NCBI RefSeq assembly: GCF_015694465.1
Contig: NZ_JADQDO010000012.1
Location: 31,380 to 95,379 of the forward strand
Length of the DNA: 64,000 bases
Source: Microvirga alba
Lineage (GTDB): Bacteria; Pseudomonadota; Alphaproteobacteria; Rhizobiales; Beijerinckiaceae
Direction of reading: 5' to 3'
In this document: positions 36,371 through 44,613 of the stretch, one piece after another
Layout of the letters: every line of letters begins with the position of its first letter
How positions within the stretch are numbered: the first letter of the stretch is position 1
Translations under genes and position numbers: made by a program
Notes under the pieces: model-generated
Told to the model about the DNA's origin: nothing
Seen by the model: only the letters and a program-made list of their open reading frames with translations
Databases searched by the model: none

Positions 36371-37776
36371 TGAGCTCGAACATCGCGGCAAAGGATTCGA
36401 TTTACAGCAACGTCACCGAAGCTGTCATATCAAAAATAGAAGCAATGACGTTCGACGGGTTTCCCGACGAACTGATCGCGGCGGCCCGGATGCTGGTTAT
36501 CGACGGCATCGCCGTGGCTGTCGCCGGAGCGCGGCTGGAAGAGGCTCCGCCAATCCTCGCAACCCACCTGCAAGCACAAGGAGGGGCTGGTGACGTTTCC
36601 GTCCTTGGCCTTGGGTTTGGTCTGTCCGCAGTGTCGGCGGCTTTGCTGAATGCCACCTCCATGCACGTACTCGACTTCGAGCCAATGTGGCGTCCCGCAA
36701 CCCATGCTTTGTCCCCGGTGCTGGCTGCCGCCCTAGCCCTGGCTGAGGATAAGGAAATCGGCGGTCGTCAACTCATTACAGCCTTGGTGAGGGGCATCGA
36801 GATCCAGGGATGGTTGCGTGAAGGGGGACAATCAGAGTCCCGCGAGCTGCGGTTTCATCCTCCTGGAGTAGTAGGGCCGATTGGTTCGGCTGTAGCTTGC
36901 GGCACACTCCTTGGCCTCGACGGAGCTGGAATGGCCAACGCGATCGGAATGGCCGCGTCGCGGTGTGGTTCTTTGTTCACCAATCTCGGCACAATGACCA
37001 AATCGACGCATTGTGGGTTCGCTGCATCGAGCGGTCTGGAAAGCGCCCTTCTCACGAGAGCAGGGTTCAGCGCCGACAATGCAGTTTTTGACGCCGCGAC
37101 GCAGGGCTACCTGCAGGCATTCATGCCAAGATTCGATGTGTTGAAATTACTCCAGCTCGGCAACGGATACAGGATTCTGGATCCGGGCTTCGCGATCAAG
37201 ATTTTTCCCGCTAAGTTCAGTACTCACTACGGTATTTCTGCGGCTTTGGAACTCCATGAGAAAATCGGCGATCCCGACGATGTCGATCGTATCGAGATCG
37301 TTGTAGCAGACGTGCCGTCGAGTAATCGACCTTTTCCAAAGTCGGGGCTCGACGGAAAGTTCAGCGTGCAATACACGATCGCGGCGGCGCTCCTCGATGG
37401 GAGCGTTGGACTGGAGACATTTACCGACGGCCGGCTCTTCCGGGGCGACATGCAGAGGATGCTGTCGAAAATCGAGATATCGATGCCGCCCGATATGCCT
37501 AGCTTGTACAATACGGGCCGATATGCGGACGTCGCGGTGCACATGTCAGATGGCAGCGCTCTCCATGCCAGATGTTCAAATCCCCGAGGGTCCTGGGGGG
37601 CTGAGCCAATATCGCTAGCTGAGCACGAGACGAAAGTACGCACCTGTCTGGCGACATTTCTATCTGGCGGCCAGATCGATGACGTCGTTGACATGGCCTC
37701 TCGTATCGAAACACTTGACGGTAGGGAACTCCGCCACTTGCTGCGTCTTGCATCGGGGCGAGATATAACAACATAG
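36370..37776 (+). CDS. MmgE/PrpD family protein
   Basis: 468 residues with the all-helical N-terminal domain and the C-terminal alpha/beta domain of the PrpD/MmgE/iminodisuccinate-epimerase family (GIAVAVAGARLEEAPP, then MHVLDFEPMWRPATHALSPV; later FPAKFSTHYGISAAL). PrpD is 2-methylcitrate dehydratase; relatives handle other tricarboxylates such as cis-aconitate. With the aconitase-like and lyase-like genes it forms a methylcitrate-cycle-like trio, but no methylcitrate synthase is encoded here, so the acid is probably imported ready-made by the tripartite transporter. Confidence 0.87.
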   Translation: MSSNIAAKDSIYSNVTEAVISKIEAMTFDGFPDELIAAARMLVIDGIAVAVAGARLEEAPPILATHLQAQGGAGDVSVLGLGFGLSAVSAALLNATSMHVLDFEPMWRPATHALSPVLAAALALAEDKEIGGRQLITALVRGIEIQGWLREGGQSESRELRFHPPGVVGPIGSAVACGTLLGLDGAGMANAIGMAASRCGSLFTNLGTMTKSTHCGFAASSGLESALLTRAGFSADNAVFDAATQGYLQAFMPRFDVLKLLQLGNGYRILDPGFAIKIFPAKFSTHYGISAALELHEKIGDPDDVDRIEIVVADVPSSNRPFPKSGLDGKFSVQYTIAAALLDGSVGLETFTDGRLFRGDMQRMLSKIEISMPPDMPSLYNTGRYADVAVHMSDGSALHARCSNPRGSWGAEPISLAEHETKVRTCLATFLSGGQIDDVVDMASRIETLDGRELRHLLRLASGRDITT

Positions 37777-37811
37777 ATTGCGATCCAGATTCTAACGAGG
37801 CGGACACATCC

Positions 37812-38483
37812 TTGAAGGCACCATCATCACTTGTAAAAGTCGTGGCACCGAGTTCGGTCGTGGACCAGGTGGTTGACCGCTTGGAGTCGGCTATCATCAC
37901 TGGCGAACTTGCCAGTGGCGAGCGTTTGTCCGAGCAGGCAATTGCAAGCAGTATGGGTATTAGTCGTGGCCCGTTGCGCGAAGCCCTGCGTCGACTGGAG
38001 GGTCGCGGACTAATCGAGCGCATCCCCAATATCGGAGCCCGCGTGACCACGCTCCTCACGCAGAACCTGGAGGAGGTTCTGGTGATAAGGGAGTCATTGG
38101 AGGCTTTGGCATGCAGGCTCGCAGCCCAGACCATCACTGCTGCCGAATTGAAGGCCCTGGAAGCGATCCTGAAACGAAATCGTTCAAGAAGCTCGGTAGA
38201 TCGCAGCTATCATCAGTCTCCGGATCAGGATTTTCACCTTGCGATTATTGTAGCAAGTGGCAATCAAAAGCTGATCAGCATTCTGCGTGATGACATCTAC
38301 TACCTGATGCGGTTCTATCGCTACCGCTCGGGTGGTCGGCCCGGGCGCTCTGAGAGCGTTGCGAGCGAACACCAGGCAATCTTCGACGCACTCAGCGAAC
38401 ACTCGCCGGAGAAAGCTGAAGCAGCTATGCGTCAGCATCTTTTGAATGCTCACGCGAGCATCAGAAATAGTCTTCCTGGTTAG
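37812..38483 (+). CDS. GntR-family regulator, FCD subfamily
   Basis: 223 residues. The winged HTH at residues about 15-80 (ERLSEQAIASSMGISRGPLR then EALRRLEGRGLIERIP) is followed by an FCD ligand-binding domain. Its metal/ligand residues are plausible in DQDFHLAIIVASGN (Asp, His) and HQAIFDALSEH (His). The start codon is TTG at 37812, with GGCGGA upstream. FCD regulators usually sense a carboxylate substrate. It probably acts on the ACTGTC-type palindromes at 35337 and 38547. Confidence 0.87.
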   Translation: MKAPSSLVKVVAPSSVVDQVVDRLESAIITGELASGERLSEQAIASSMGISRGPLREALRRLEGRGLIERIPNIGARVTTLLTQNLEEVLVIRESLEALACRLAAQTITAAELKALEAILKRNRSRSSVDRSYHQSPDQDFHLAIIVASGNQKLISILRDDIYYLMRFYRYRSGGRPGRSESVASEHQAIFDALSEHSPEKAEAAMRQHLLNAHASIRNSLPG

Positions 38484-38546
38484 CTAATCCATGGTTCGCT
38501 TCTGAGTTGAAGCAGGAGCGAGTCCGAACAGAGCGCTTGGTCGTTG

Positions 38547-38570
38547 ACTGTCGACAGTTGACATGTCAAC
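38547..38570. promoter_or_regulatory. Overlapping palindromes upstream of the oxidoreductase gene
   Basis: ACTGTCGACAGT (38547-38558) and GTTGACATGTCAAC (38557-38570) are two perfect palindromes sharing two bases. The first matches the palindrome at 35337. They lie 29 bases before the oxidoreductase start and after the GntR gene, and are the likely operators for expression of the oxidoreductase and transporter genes. Confidence 0.65.
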
Positions 38571-38598
38571 TTATTCTGAATTCTTGGGGAGGAATTTA

Positions 38599-39816
38599 AT
38601 GTCGAACGGAAGGTTGAACGTTGGTATTGTTGGAGCTGCTTTCGCCCATAGTCCAGATGGGCGTGAACGGTTCTCGGTCCGGGCTCATATTCCGGCGCTG
38701 CTCAAGCAATCGGATACCTTCAATCTGGCCGCCGTCTGCACTACCAAAATGTCTAGTGCATCTGAGACCTGCCAGCGCTTCGGGATCCCACATGCATTCG
38801 ACAGTGTGGACAGAATGCTCGCCGAGCTTCCTGATCTCGACATCGTCTGCGTCTCGGTCAGGCCGTCGGTGCATCATCGCGTGGCCTTACCGGCGCTGAA
38901 GGCAGGTAAGCACGTCTATTGCGAGCTCCCCATGGCAGTGACGACGGCGCAGGCGCAAGAAATGTATGAGCTTGCGAAGGCGGGGAATCTCAAGTCGCAG
39001 GTCGGGTATCAGCATCATTTCGAGCCGGCGTCATTGCACATGGCTGAACTTATTCAATCCGGCTTTATCGGCAAGCCGCTCAGCTTCTCCCATTCATTCT
39101 TCTCCGGCGCCTACATCATGCCGCGACCTGGGCACCGCGAATGGCTCTTCCAGGCTGAGGATGGAGGACATCCGGGCTATCGAAGCGGGCAAAGCCTTCA
39201 AAGGTTGATGGCGGTTCTTGGAGCAGACGTGACCGATATATGCGCCGAGATGCGCGTCATGGTTCCCGAGCGCCGCAACACAGACACCGACGGCCTGATC
39301 AAGGGTAATCAGGTTGACAACATGAACTACCTGCTCAGGGTCGGGGGCGATGTGATCGGAACCATGCAGACGTCGCTTACGAGCTGGTTCGGAACAGGCA
39401 CCCGGTTCGAAATCTACGGGACAGAAGGCATGCTGATGCTTGCTGCGGTAGAAACGCCCAAGAATTGGGACAAACAAAAAGGTGATGGCGATCCCACCCG
39501 TGGGATGCTCAAGCTCTATGGCGCGCGCGCAAGCCATGAGCAGCTGTACGGTGACCCAATCGCTCCCGAGCGCCTGCAGCGCGAGTTCAAGGAAATTGAG
39601 ATTCCTGCGCGCCACACGGCAGTAAGTGGATTCAGTCACGGGCAAGCTGCATTCGAGGTCGCCCAGGCTTGGTCGTCCTTTGCTAAGGGCATTCGCGGCG
39701 AAAAGACATCCAGCCCAAATTTCACTGACGTTATCAAGATCCATTACGTCCTCGATGCCGCCGAACGTTCAGTTGCTACTGGTTCGTGGCAGAAGGTTGA
39801 CTATTCAAAACTCTAA
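38599..39816 (+). CDS. Gfo/Idh/MocA family oxidoreductase
   Basis: About 405 residues. The N-terminal Rossmann fold (LNVGIVGAAFAHSPDGRE, with the usual G-x-G-x-x-G changed to GIVGAAF) is followed by KAGKHVYCELPMAV with the EKP-like motif changed to ELP, and a C-terminal GFO/IDH domain. NAD(P)-linked oxidation of a sugar or polyol-type substrate is expected, though the altered EKP Lys (L here) may mean a changed activity. ATG at 38599 with GGGGAGGAA upstream. It is followed by the transporter gene. Confidence 0.85.
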   Translation: MSNGRLNVGIVGAAFAHSPDGRERFSVRAHIPALLKQSDTFNLAAVCTTKMSSASETCQRFGIPHAFDSVDRMLAELPDLDIVCVSVRPSVHHRVALPALKAGKHVYCELPMAVTTAQAQEMYELAKAGNLKSQVGYQHHFEPASLHMAELIQSGFIGKPLSFSHSFFSGAYIMPRPGHREWLFQAEDGGHPGYRSGQSLQRLMAVLGADVTDICAEMRVMVPERRNTDTDGLIKGNQVDNMNYLLRVGGDVIGTMQTSLTSWFGTGTRFEIYGTEGMLMLAAVETPKNWDKQKGDGDPTRGMLKLYGARASHEQLYGDPIAPERLQREFKEIEIPARHTAVSGFSHGQAAFEVAQAWSSFAKGIRGEKTSSPNFTDVIKIHYVLDAAERSVATGSWQKVDYSKL

Positions 39817-39854
39817 AGATTGAAGCGCCTCTTCGGCGGTACTTGGGGGACGAT

Positions 39855-41876
39855 ATGGAATCGATCGATGTTGCGATTCATGCTCTGGGGTTGATGCTAG
39901 AGCCCAGCCGGCTGCTATTCCTTTCACTGGGTGTGGTCTGCGGCGTCATACTCGGGATCATCCCTGGTATCGGCGGACTTTCCGGTGTCGCGCTGCTATT
40001 GCCGTTCACTTTCGGCATGGATCCTTACACGGCTTTCGGGTTCTTGCTTGGTCTCGCTGCAACGACAGCCACCGGTGACCCTATCCCGGCCATTCTATTC
40101 GGTGTCCCGGGTGGGGCGGGCTCCGCTGCAACGGTGCTGGATGGCCTGCCTCTTGCGAAGAAAGGGCAGGCAGGTCGGGCGTTAAGCGCAGCGTACATGT
40201 CGTCCATGCTTGGCGGGATATTTGGTGCCATCCTCATGGCCGCGCTGCTACCTGTCATGAAGCCGGTGATCCTGCTGGTCGGCGCGCCGGAGTTGCTCGC
40301 CTTTGCAGTGTTCGGCATATCGATGGTTGCGATCCTTTCTGGTAAATCACCGCTACGTGGGCTCGTGGCTGCGATCGTCGGCGTCATGCTGGCACTGGTC
40401 GGCTCGGACCAGCAAGGCGCTTCATTGCGCTGGACTTTCGGAGGGCTGTATCTCTATGACGGCCTACCGCTTGTTCCTGTCGTACTTGGACTTTACGCAC
40501 TTCCCGAACTCTGCGACTTGCTTATCACACGCACGGCTATCGCTGGCTCAATAAGCGAGAGCGCAAAGTCTGGTATCCTTCAGGGTGCGTTGGACTGCTT
40601 CCGCAAATGGTGGCTGATCTTGCGGTGCAGCTGGCTCGGTGCCGCGTTCGGAGCCTTCCCCGGTATAGGCGGAAGCGTTATCGATTGGCTGGCTTACGGA
40701 CATGCACTGAAAACCGAACGCGGAGCCAAGGATACGTTCGGCAAGGGGGACATCCGAGGAGTCATCGCCTCGGAGAGTGCCAACAATGCCAAGGAAGGCG
40801 GCGCGCTGGTGCCTACAGTCGTCTTCGGCGTCCCCGCCTCCGCGAGTATGGCGCTCCTTCTCGGCGCTTTTCAGATGCACGGCCTAACACCTGGTCCTGC
40901 GATGCTGACGAAGCACCTCGACGTCACCTACTCTATGGTGTGGAGCATCGCGCTCGCCAACATTCTGGGCGCTGGTCTGTGCTATGCCTTCAGCGGTCAG
41001 TTCGCCAAGCTTGCGACGCTTCGCTACACACTGATACTGCCCACCGTTCTCTGCATTATCTATATCGGCGCATTCCAGGAATCACGGCAGTGGGGCGACA
41101 TCTATACCCTGCTGACCTTCGGGGTGATTGGCTGGACGATGAAGCAGCTGAAATGGGCCCGCCCACCGCTTATTCTCGGACTTGTTCTTGGGGGAACTAT
41201 TGAACGTTACCTCTTTATCTCGGTCGCGCGTTACGATGACGCATGGTTGCTGCGCCCGATCGTGGTTCTGTTCTTTGGGTTGGCAATCGCGGGCTTCGTA
41301 ATGCCAATCCTTCGGAACCTGCGCAGTCGCGGCACAGGATTTGTCGCCGAATTCGGACGCCCCACGATTCGACCATCGCAGCTCGTCCACGTGTTTGTCA
41401 TCTGTCTGCTGCTTTTCGCACTTTCTGAAGTACCCCGCTGGAACGAAAGTTCGCGAATTGTGCCGTCGATCCTCGGTCACACTGGGCTGGCCCTAGCCGT
41501 TCTAAGTCTTCTGATCGATATGACTCGTCGGCCTAAAGCGTCCCAATCTGGAGACGACGGCCTTCACATGGATCTTGAGTCTGACACTGCCCATCTGAGC
41601 AACCGCGTGATCGTAAAGCGTGCTGCGATATTCTTTGGCTGGCTCGTCGGTCTGATGATTTCGATGGCAGTGATCGGGCTTATTCCGAGCATTCCGATTT
41701 TCGTTATCCTCTTCATGCGCTTGGAGGCAGAAGAACGTTGGACGCTTGTGTTGCCGCAGGCGATTGGAATGACGGCTTTCGTCTATTTCGTCTTTGATCG
41801 TATCATGCATATTCCATGGCCCCCAACGCTCATGGGACAAGTGTTTCCTGCTCTGAAGATGATCCCCTCGGTCTAG
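39855..41876 (+). CDS. Tripartite tricarboxylate transporter, TctA-TctB fusion
   Basis: About 673 residues, with many membrane helices. Residues about 1-490 are TctA: GIIPGIGGLSGVALLLPFTF, then PAILFGVPGGAGSAATVLDG, and a second GAFPGIGGSVIDWLAYGHAL repeat. Residues about 505-670 form four further helices (VIVKRAAIFFGWLVGLMISM and others) that resemble TctB, the small subunit, which is otherwise missing. With the TctC-type receptor at 34201 it makes a secondary transporter driven by an ion gradient. ATG at 39855 has GGGGGA upstream. Confidence 0.87.
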   Translation: MESIDVAIHALGLMLEPSRLLFLSLGVVCGVILGIIPGIGGLSGVALLLPFTFGMDPYTAFGFLLGLAATTATGDPIPAILFGVPGGAGSAATVLDGLPLAKKGQAGRALSAAYMSSMLGGIFGAILMAALLPVMKPVILLVGAPELLAFAVFGISMVAILSGKSPLRGLVAAIVGVMLALVGSDQQGASLRWTFGGLYLYDGLPLVPVVLGLYALPELCDLLITRTAIAGSISESAKSGILQGALDCFRKWWLILRCSWLGAAFGAFPGIGGSVIDWLAYGHALKTERGAKDTFGKGDIRGVIASESANNAKEGGALVPTVVFGVPASASMALLLGAFQMHGLTPGPAMLTKHLDVTYSMVWSIALANILGAGLCYAFSGQFAKLATLRYTLILPTVLCIIYIGAFQESRQWGDIYTLLTFGVIGWTMKQLKWARPPLILGLVLGGTIERYLFISVARYDDAWLLRPIVVLFFGLAIAGFVMPILRNLRSRGTGFVAEFGRPTIRPSQLVHVFVICLLLFALSEVPRWNESSRIVPSILGHTGLALAVLSLLIDMTRRPKASQSGDDGLHMDLESDTAHLSNRVIVKRAAIFFGWLVGLMISMAVIGLIPSIPIFVILFMRLEAEERWTLVLPQAIGMTAFVYFVFDRIMHIPWPPTLMGQVFPALKMIPSV

Positions 41877-41889
41877 CGAGAAGTTACCG

Positions 41890-42495
41890 ATGCCTTCCGA
41901 TAACGGCGGCTCACCAGACGCGCTCCCCGAACCGGGGAGCGCGTCTGCTTCTTCCCCATCAACAGTTCCGCCTTCGCTGGCTAAACTATTTCTGTTGTGC
42001 TTCAGGATCGGACTAGTAAGCTTCGGCGGCGGCTTGACAAGCTGGTTCTATCGCGAGTTTGTCCTTCTGCGCGGCTGGATGAGCGACGATGATTTCGCCA
42101 GCTTACAAGCCATTTCGCAGATGCTTCCTGGGCCGAACGTTGCGAACCTGGCGATTTGTATCGGCGACCAACTCCGCGGAACAGCTGGAGCACTGACTTG
42201 CCTCGTTGGTTTTGTGGTTGGTCCGTTCTTCGTTGTGATCGCGGTCAGCGTTTTGTTCGAGAGTGTCGCCAACAACGGCTTGGTTCAGGCAGCTTCTAAC
42301 GGCGTCGCCTTTACGGCCCTCGGTTTGATGATGATCCTATGCATCCGCGGCATCAAACGCGCGATGCGATTCCCGTCTTCGGTCGGCGTCGTAACCACTA
42401 CTGCTGTTGCTGTTGGCGTCCTGAATTGGCCGCTGATTCCGGTCGTGATTGGAATGGCGGCGATCGGGGTGGGAATGGCTTGGCGGAGGCTCTGA
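41890..42495 (+). CDS. Chromate-transporter-family protein, first half (ChrA-like)
   Basis: 201 residues with a CHR domain: KLFLLCFRIGLVSFGGGLTS at the start, then SQMLPGPNVANLAICIGDQL, and about five membrane helices. In classical ChrA two such domains are fused; here they are two adjacent genes that should form a heterodimer. The gene follows the tripartite transporter after 13 bases, so it is part of this operon, which suggests an organic anion rather than chromate as the substrate. Confidence 0.83.
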   Translation: MPSDNGGSPDALPEPGSASASSPSTVPPSLAKLFLLCFRIGLVSFGGGLTSWFYREFVLLRGWMSDDDFASLQAISQMLPGPNVANLAICIGDQLRGTAGALTCLVGFVVGPFFVVIAVSVLFESVANNGLVQAASNGVAFTALGLMMILCIRGIKRAMRFPSSVGVVTTTAVAVGVLNWPLIPVVIGMAAIGVGMAWRRL

Positions 42496-42496
42496 C

Positions 42497-43045
42497 ATGC
42501 GTGACGACATATTATTCGCACTCGTCGCCGTTTTCGTACCGTTCTCGCTCATGTCGATAGGTGGTGGTTCGGCAGTAATCGCCGGGATTCAACACGAGAC
42601 CGTCGTCGTTCATAACTGGATTACCCCGCGGGAATTTGTCGACCTGTTCGCCGTAGCACGGGCAGCGCCTGGACCAGGCTCGATGCTATCGACATTAATA
42701 GGATGGAAGGTGGCTGGTTGGCCTGGCGCAATAGTCGCCACCATTGCGCTGATCGCTCCATCCTCTTTGCTCTGTTACGCCACGCTGAAACTGACGAATA
42801 CGCACCGAGACAGGAAATGGCATCGAGCCATGCGCGAAGGATTGGCGCCTGTTGGAGTCGGTCTTGTCATTGCCGGGTGCATTACGATCTTCCGCTTATC
42901 CGGCGGTGGCGTCATGGCAGTTGTCGTCGCCACTCTTTCGACCGCGCTATTGCTTTGGCGTCCAAATTTCCCCGTGTTGATCCTGCTATGCCTTGGAGCT
43001 TTGTTGTCGGCGGCCGAGCACCTGATACCGGTGATGTCACGGTAA
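42497..43045 (+). CDS. Chromate-transporter-family protein, second half
   Basis: About 182 residues with the second CHR domain: VFVPFSLMSIGGGSAVIAGI and ARAAPGPGSMLSTLIGWKVA, plus about five helices. It starts one base after the stop of the first half. The last five codons (from 43030) and the stop come from the end of the inserted IS6 element, so the natural C-terminus was slightly changed or cut. Function as the partner of the first half should remain possible. Confidence 0.83.
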   Translation: MRDDILFALVAVFVPFSLMSIGGGSAVIAGIQHETVVVHNWITPREFVDLFAVARAAPGPGSMLSTLIGWKVAGWPGAIVATIALIAPSSLLCYATLKLTNTHRDRKWHRAMREGLAPVGVGLVIAGCITIFRLSGGGVMAVVVATLSTALLLWRPNFPVLILLCLGALLSAAEHLIPVMSR

Positions 43046-43838
43046 CCTGACGTCAGGATATCCTACGGTAGGCCCAACGGCATGAACCTGCCGGCTACCA
43101 GCTACAAGCGCCACCGCTTTCCACCTCAGATCATCGCTCATGCTGTCTGGTTGTACTTCCGCTTCCCACTGAGCTTGCGCTTGGTCGAGGAAATGCTGCT
43201 GAAGCGTGGTATCGTCGTGTCCTACGAGACCGTGCGGCGCTGGGCGATGAAGTTTGGGCCATCTCACGCCCGCCGCCTCAGGCGCAAGACGCCAAGCCCT
43301 CGTGACATCTGGCACTTGGACGAGGTCGTGATCAGCATTGCCGGCCAGCAGCACTGGCTGTGGCGTGCCGTTGATCAGGATGGATACGTCCTCGACGAGA
43401 TCGTCCAGACGCGGCGCGACACCAAGGCGGCCAAACGCTTGCTGAAGCGTCTGTTGAAGAGGCAGGGCTGCCCACCGCGACGGATGATCACGGATAAGCT
43501 CGGCTCCTATGCGGCCGCCCGGCGGCAGATCATGCCGAGGATCGAGCATCGTTCACACAAGGGGCTGAACAACAGGGCCGAGAACTCGCATCTCCCGCTG
43601 GGAAAGCGGGAGCGGATGATGCAAGGCTTTCGGTCCGTAGGAGGCCTGCAGCGGTTCACCTCAGTCTTTTCAGCCGTCAGAAACCTGTTCGTTCTGCCCC
43701 ATTCGAGCCAGTCTGCTCTCGCCACCCACCTTCACCGCCTCCAGGCCATGGCAGCGTGGAAAGCCGCGGCAGGCGTGATCGCCTGAAACCAGCGAAGCAG
43801 GGCTTGCTGCGGTCTCCGCAAGTTTACGTGACATCACC
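43030..43838. mobile_element. Complete IS6-family element of the GATGTCACGG type
   Basis: About 809 bp with terminal repeats GGTGATGTCACGGTAAC (43030 onward) and, at the other end, the complement of GGTGATGTCACGTAAAC (to 43838). It holds one intact transposase gene. Flanking octamers (CTGATACC and CGACATTG) differ, so no target duplication remains. It separates the chromate-type transporter genes from a kinase stub. Confidence 0.85.
43082..43786 (+). CDS. IS6-family transposase (intact)
   Basis: 234 residues. It has an N-terminal HTH (FRFPLSLRLVEEMLLKRGIV), then the DDE residues in IWHLDEVVISIAGQQ, MITDKLGSYAAARR and LNNRAENSHLPLGKRER, and ends ATHLHRLQAMAAWKAAAGVI. Length and motifs are complete, so it may be active. 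It is the reference copy for the truncated pieces at 15571, 28519, 49221 and 63888. Confidence 0.92.
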   Translation: MNLPATSYKRHRFPPQIIAHAVWLYFRFPLSLRLVEEMLLKRGIVVSYETVRRWAMKFGPSHARRLRRKTPSPRDIWHLDEVVISIAGQQHWLWRAVDQDGYVLDEIVQTRRDTKAAKRLLKRLLKRQGCPPRRMITDKLGSYAAARRQIMPRIEHRSHKGLNNRAENSHLPLGKRERMMQGFRSVGGLQRFTSVFSAVRNLFVLPHSSQSALATHLHRLQAMAAWKAAAGVIA

Positions 43839-43840
43839 CG

Positions 43841-44124
43841 ACATTGTGTGGCGCCTCAAAGGCGACGCCGACGGTCGCCGGCTGAGTTTGCGTTGGGCGG
43901 AGCGCGGCGGCCCACAAGTGGTCCCGCCGCAGCGCAAGGGCTTTGGCTCGCGCCTGCTTGAGCGGGCGCTGGCGCAGGAACTCGGCGGCGAGGTTCGCGT
44001 CGTCTACGAACCCACCGGCGTTATCTGCATGATCGAAGCATTTCTGCTGGCCGGCCAGAGACAGGACACTGCGCTGATCAGCAAGGAGTCAGCAAACCGA
44101 GGCACTCAACGCCATACGTCTTGA
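43841..44124 (+). pseudogene. C-terminal stub of an HWE-type histidine kinase
   Basis: Residues read LSLRWAERGGPQVVPPQRKG then FGSRLLERALAQELGGEVRV, the final G box and strands of HWE/HisKA_2 sensor kinases. Everything before this, including the phospho-acceptor His and most of the ATPase, is missing, since the IS6 element ends at 43838. There is no start codon outside the IS. It is a relic of IS-mediated loss. Confidence 0.75.
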
Positions 44125-44163
44125 GAGTGCGTCAGCGGGCGCGTGAACGGTCCCGCATCACCG

Positions 44164-44613
44164 TCAACTGTCGCCGGTACGGTCTGGAGCTGCGGTTCCA
44201 AATGGGACGAATGCTCCCGTCGCTCGTGGCCCGACAGCGTCGACCTCAACCCACGTAACCCTTGCCCCGCCTGTACCGCTCAACTGCATCCGGTCGCCAG
44301 CGCGCAGCCCGAAGAGGGACAGCCCGACCGGCGTTAGGATCGACAACTCGGCGGGGGGCCATATGCGGTCATCCGGGTGGATCAGCATGCGATTTTCTGA
44401 TTTGTCCTCGCCGGCGATCCGGTAGGTCACGAACGTGTCCAGCGTGACGACGTCGTCCGGCAGTTCGTCGGGTGCGCACAAGGTCGCCCGTCGCAGCTCC
44501 CGCAGGAGCGGCGCCGCGAGCGGGTGCGCCTGTCCGGCAAGGCATTCCGCTGTATGCATCAGTCGCCGGTGGTCACGCCTCGTGACGGTGATGGATGGCA
44601 GGTGTGCGGTCAT
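44164..44613 (-). CDS. Rnk-like nucleoside diphosphate kinase regulator (GreA/GreB C-domain)
   Basis: 149 residues. The C-terminal two thirds (VVTLDTFVTYRIAGEDKSEN, then ELSILTPVGLSLFGLRAGDR) is the GreA/B C-terminal fold of Rnk, which binds RNA polymerase; the short N-terminal helix pair lacks the long GreA coiled coil. The ATG overlaps the stop of the RidA-like gene by four bases. A second Rnk-like gene lies two genes upstream, so the pair are paralogues in one operon. Confidence 0.85.
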   Translation of the reverse strand: MTAHLPSITVTRRDHRRLMHTAECLAGQAHPLAAPLLRELRRATLCAPDELPDDVVTLDTFVTYRIAGEDKSENRMLIHPDDRIWPPAELSILTPVGLSLFGLRAGDRMQLSGTGGARVTWVEVDAVGPRATGAFVPFGTAAPDRTGDS

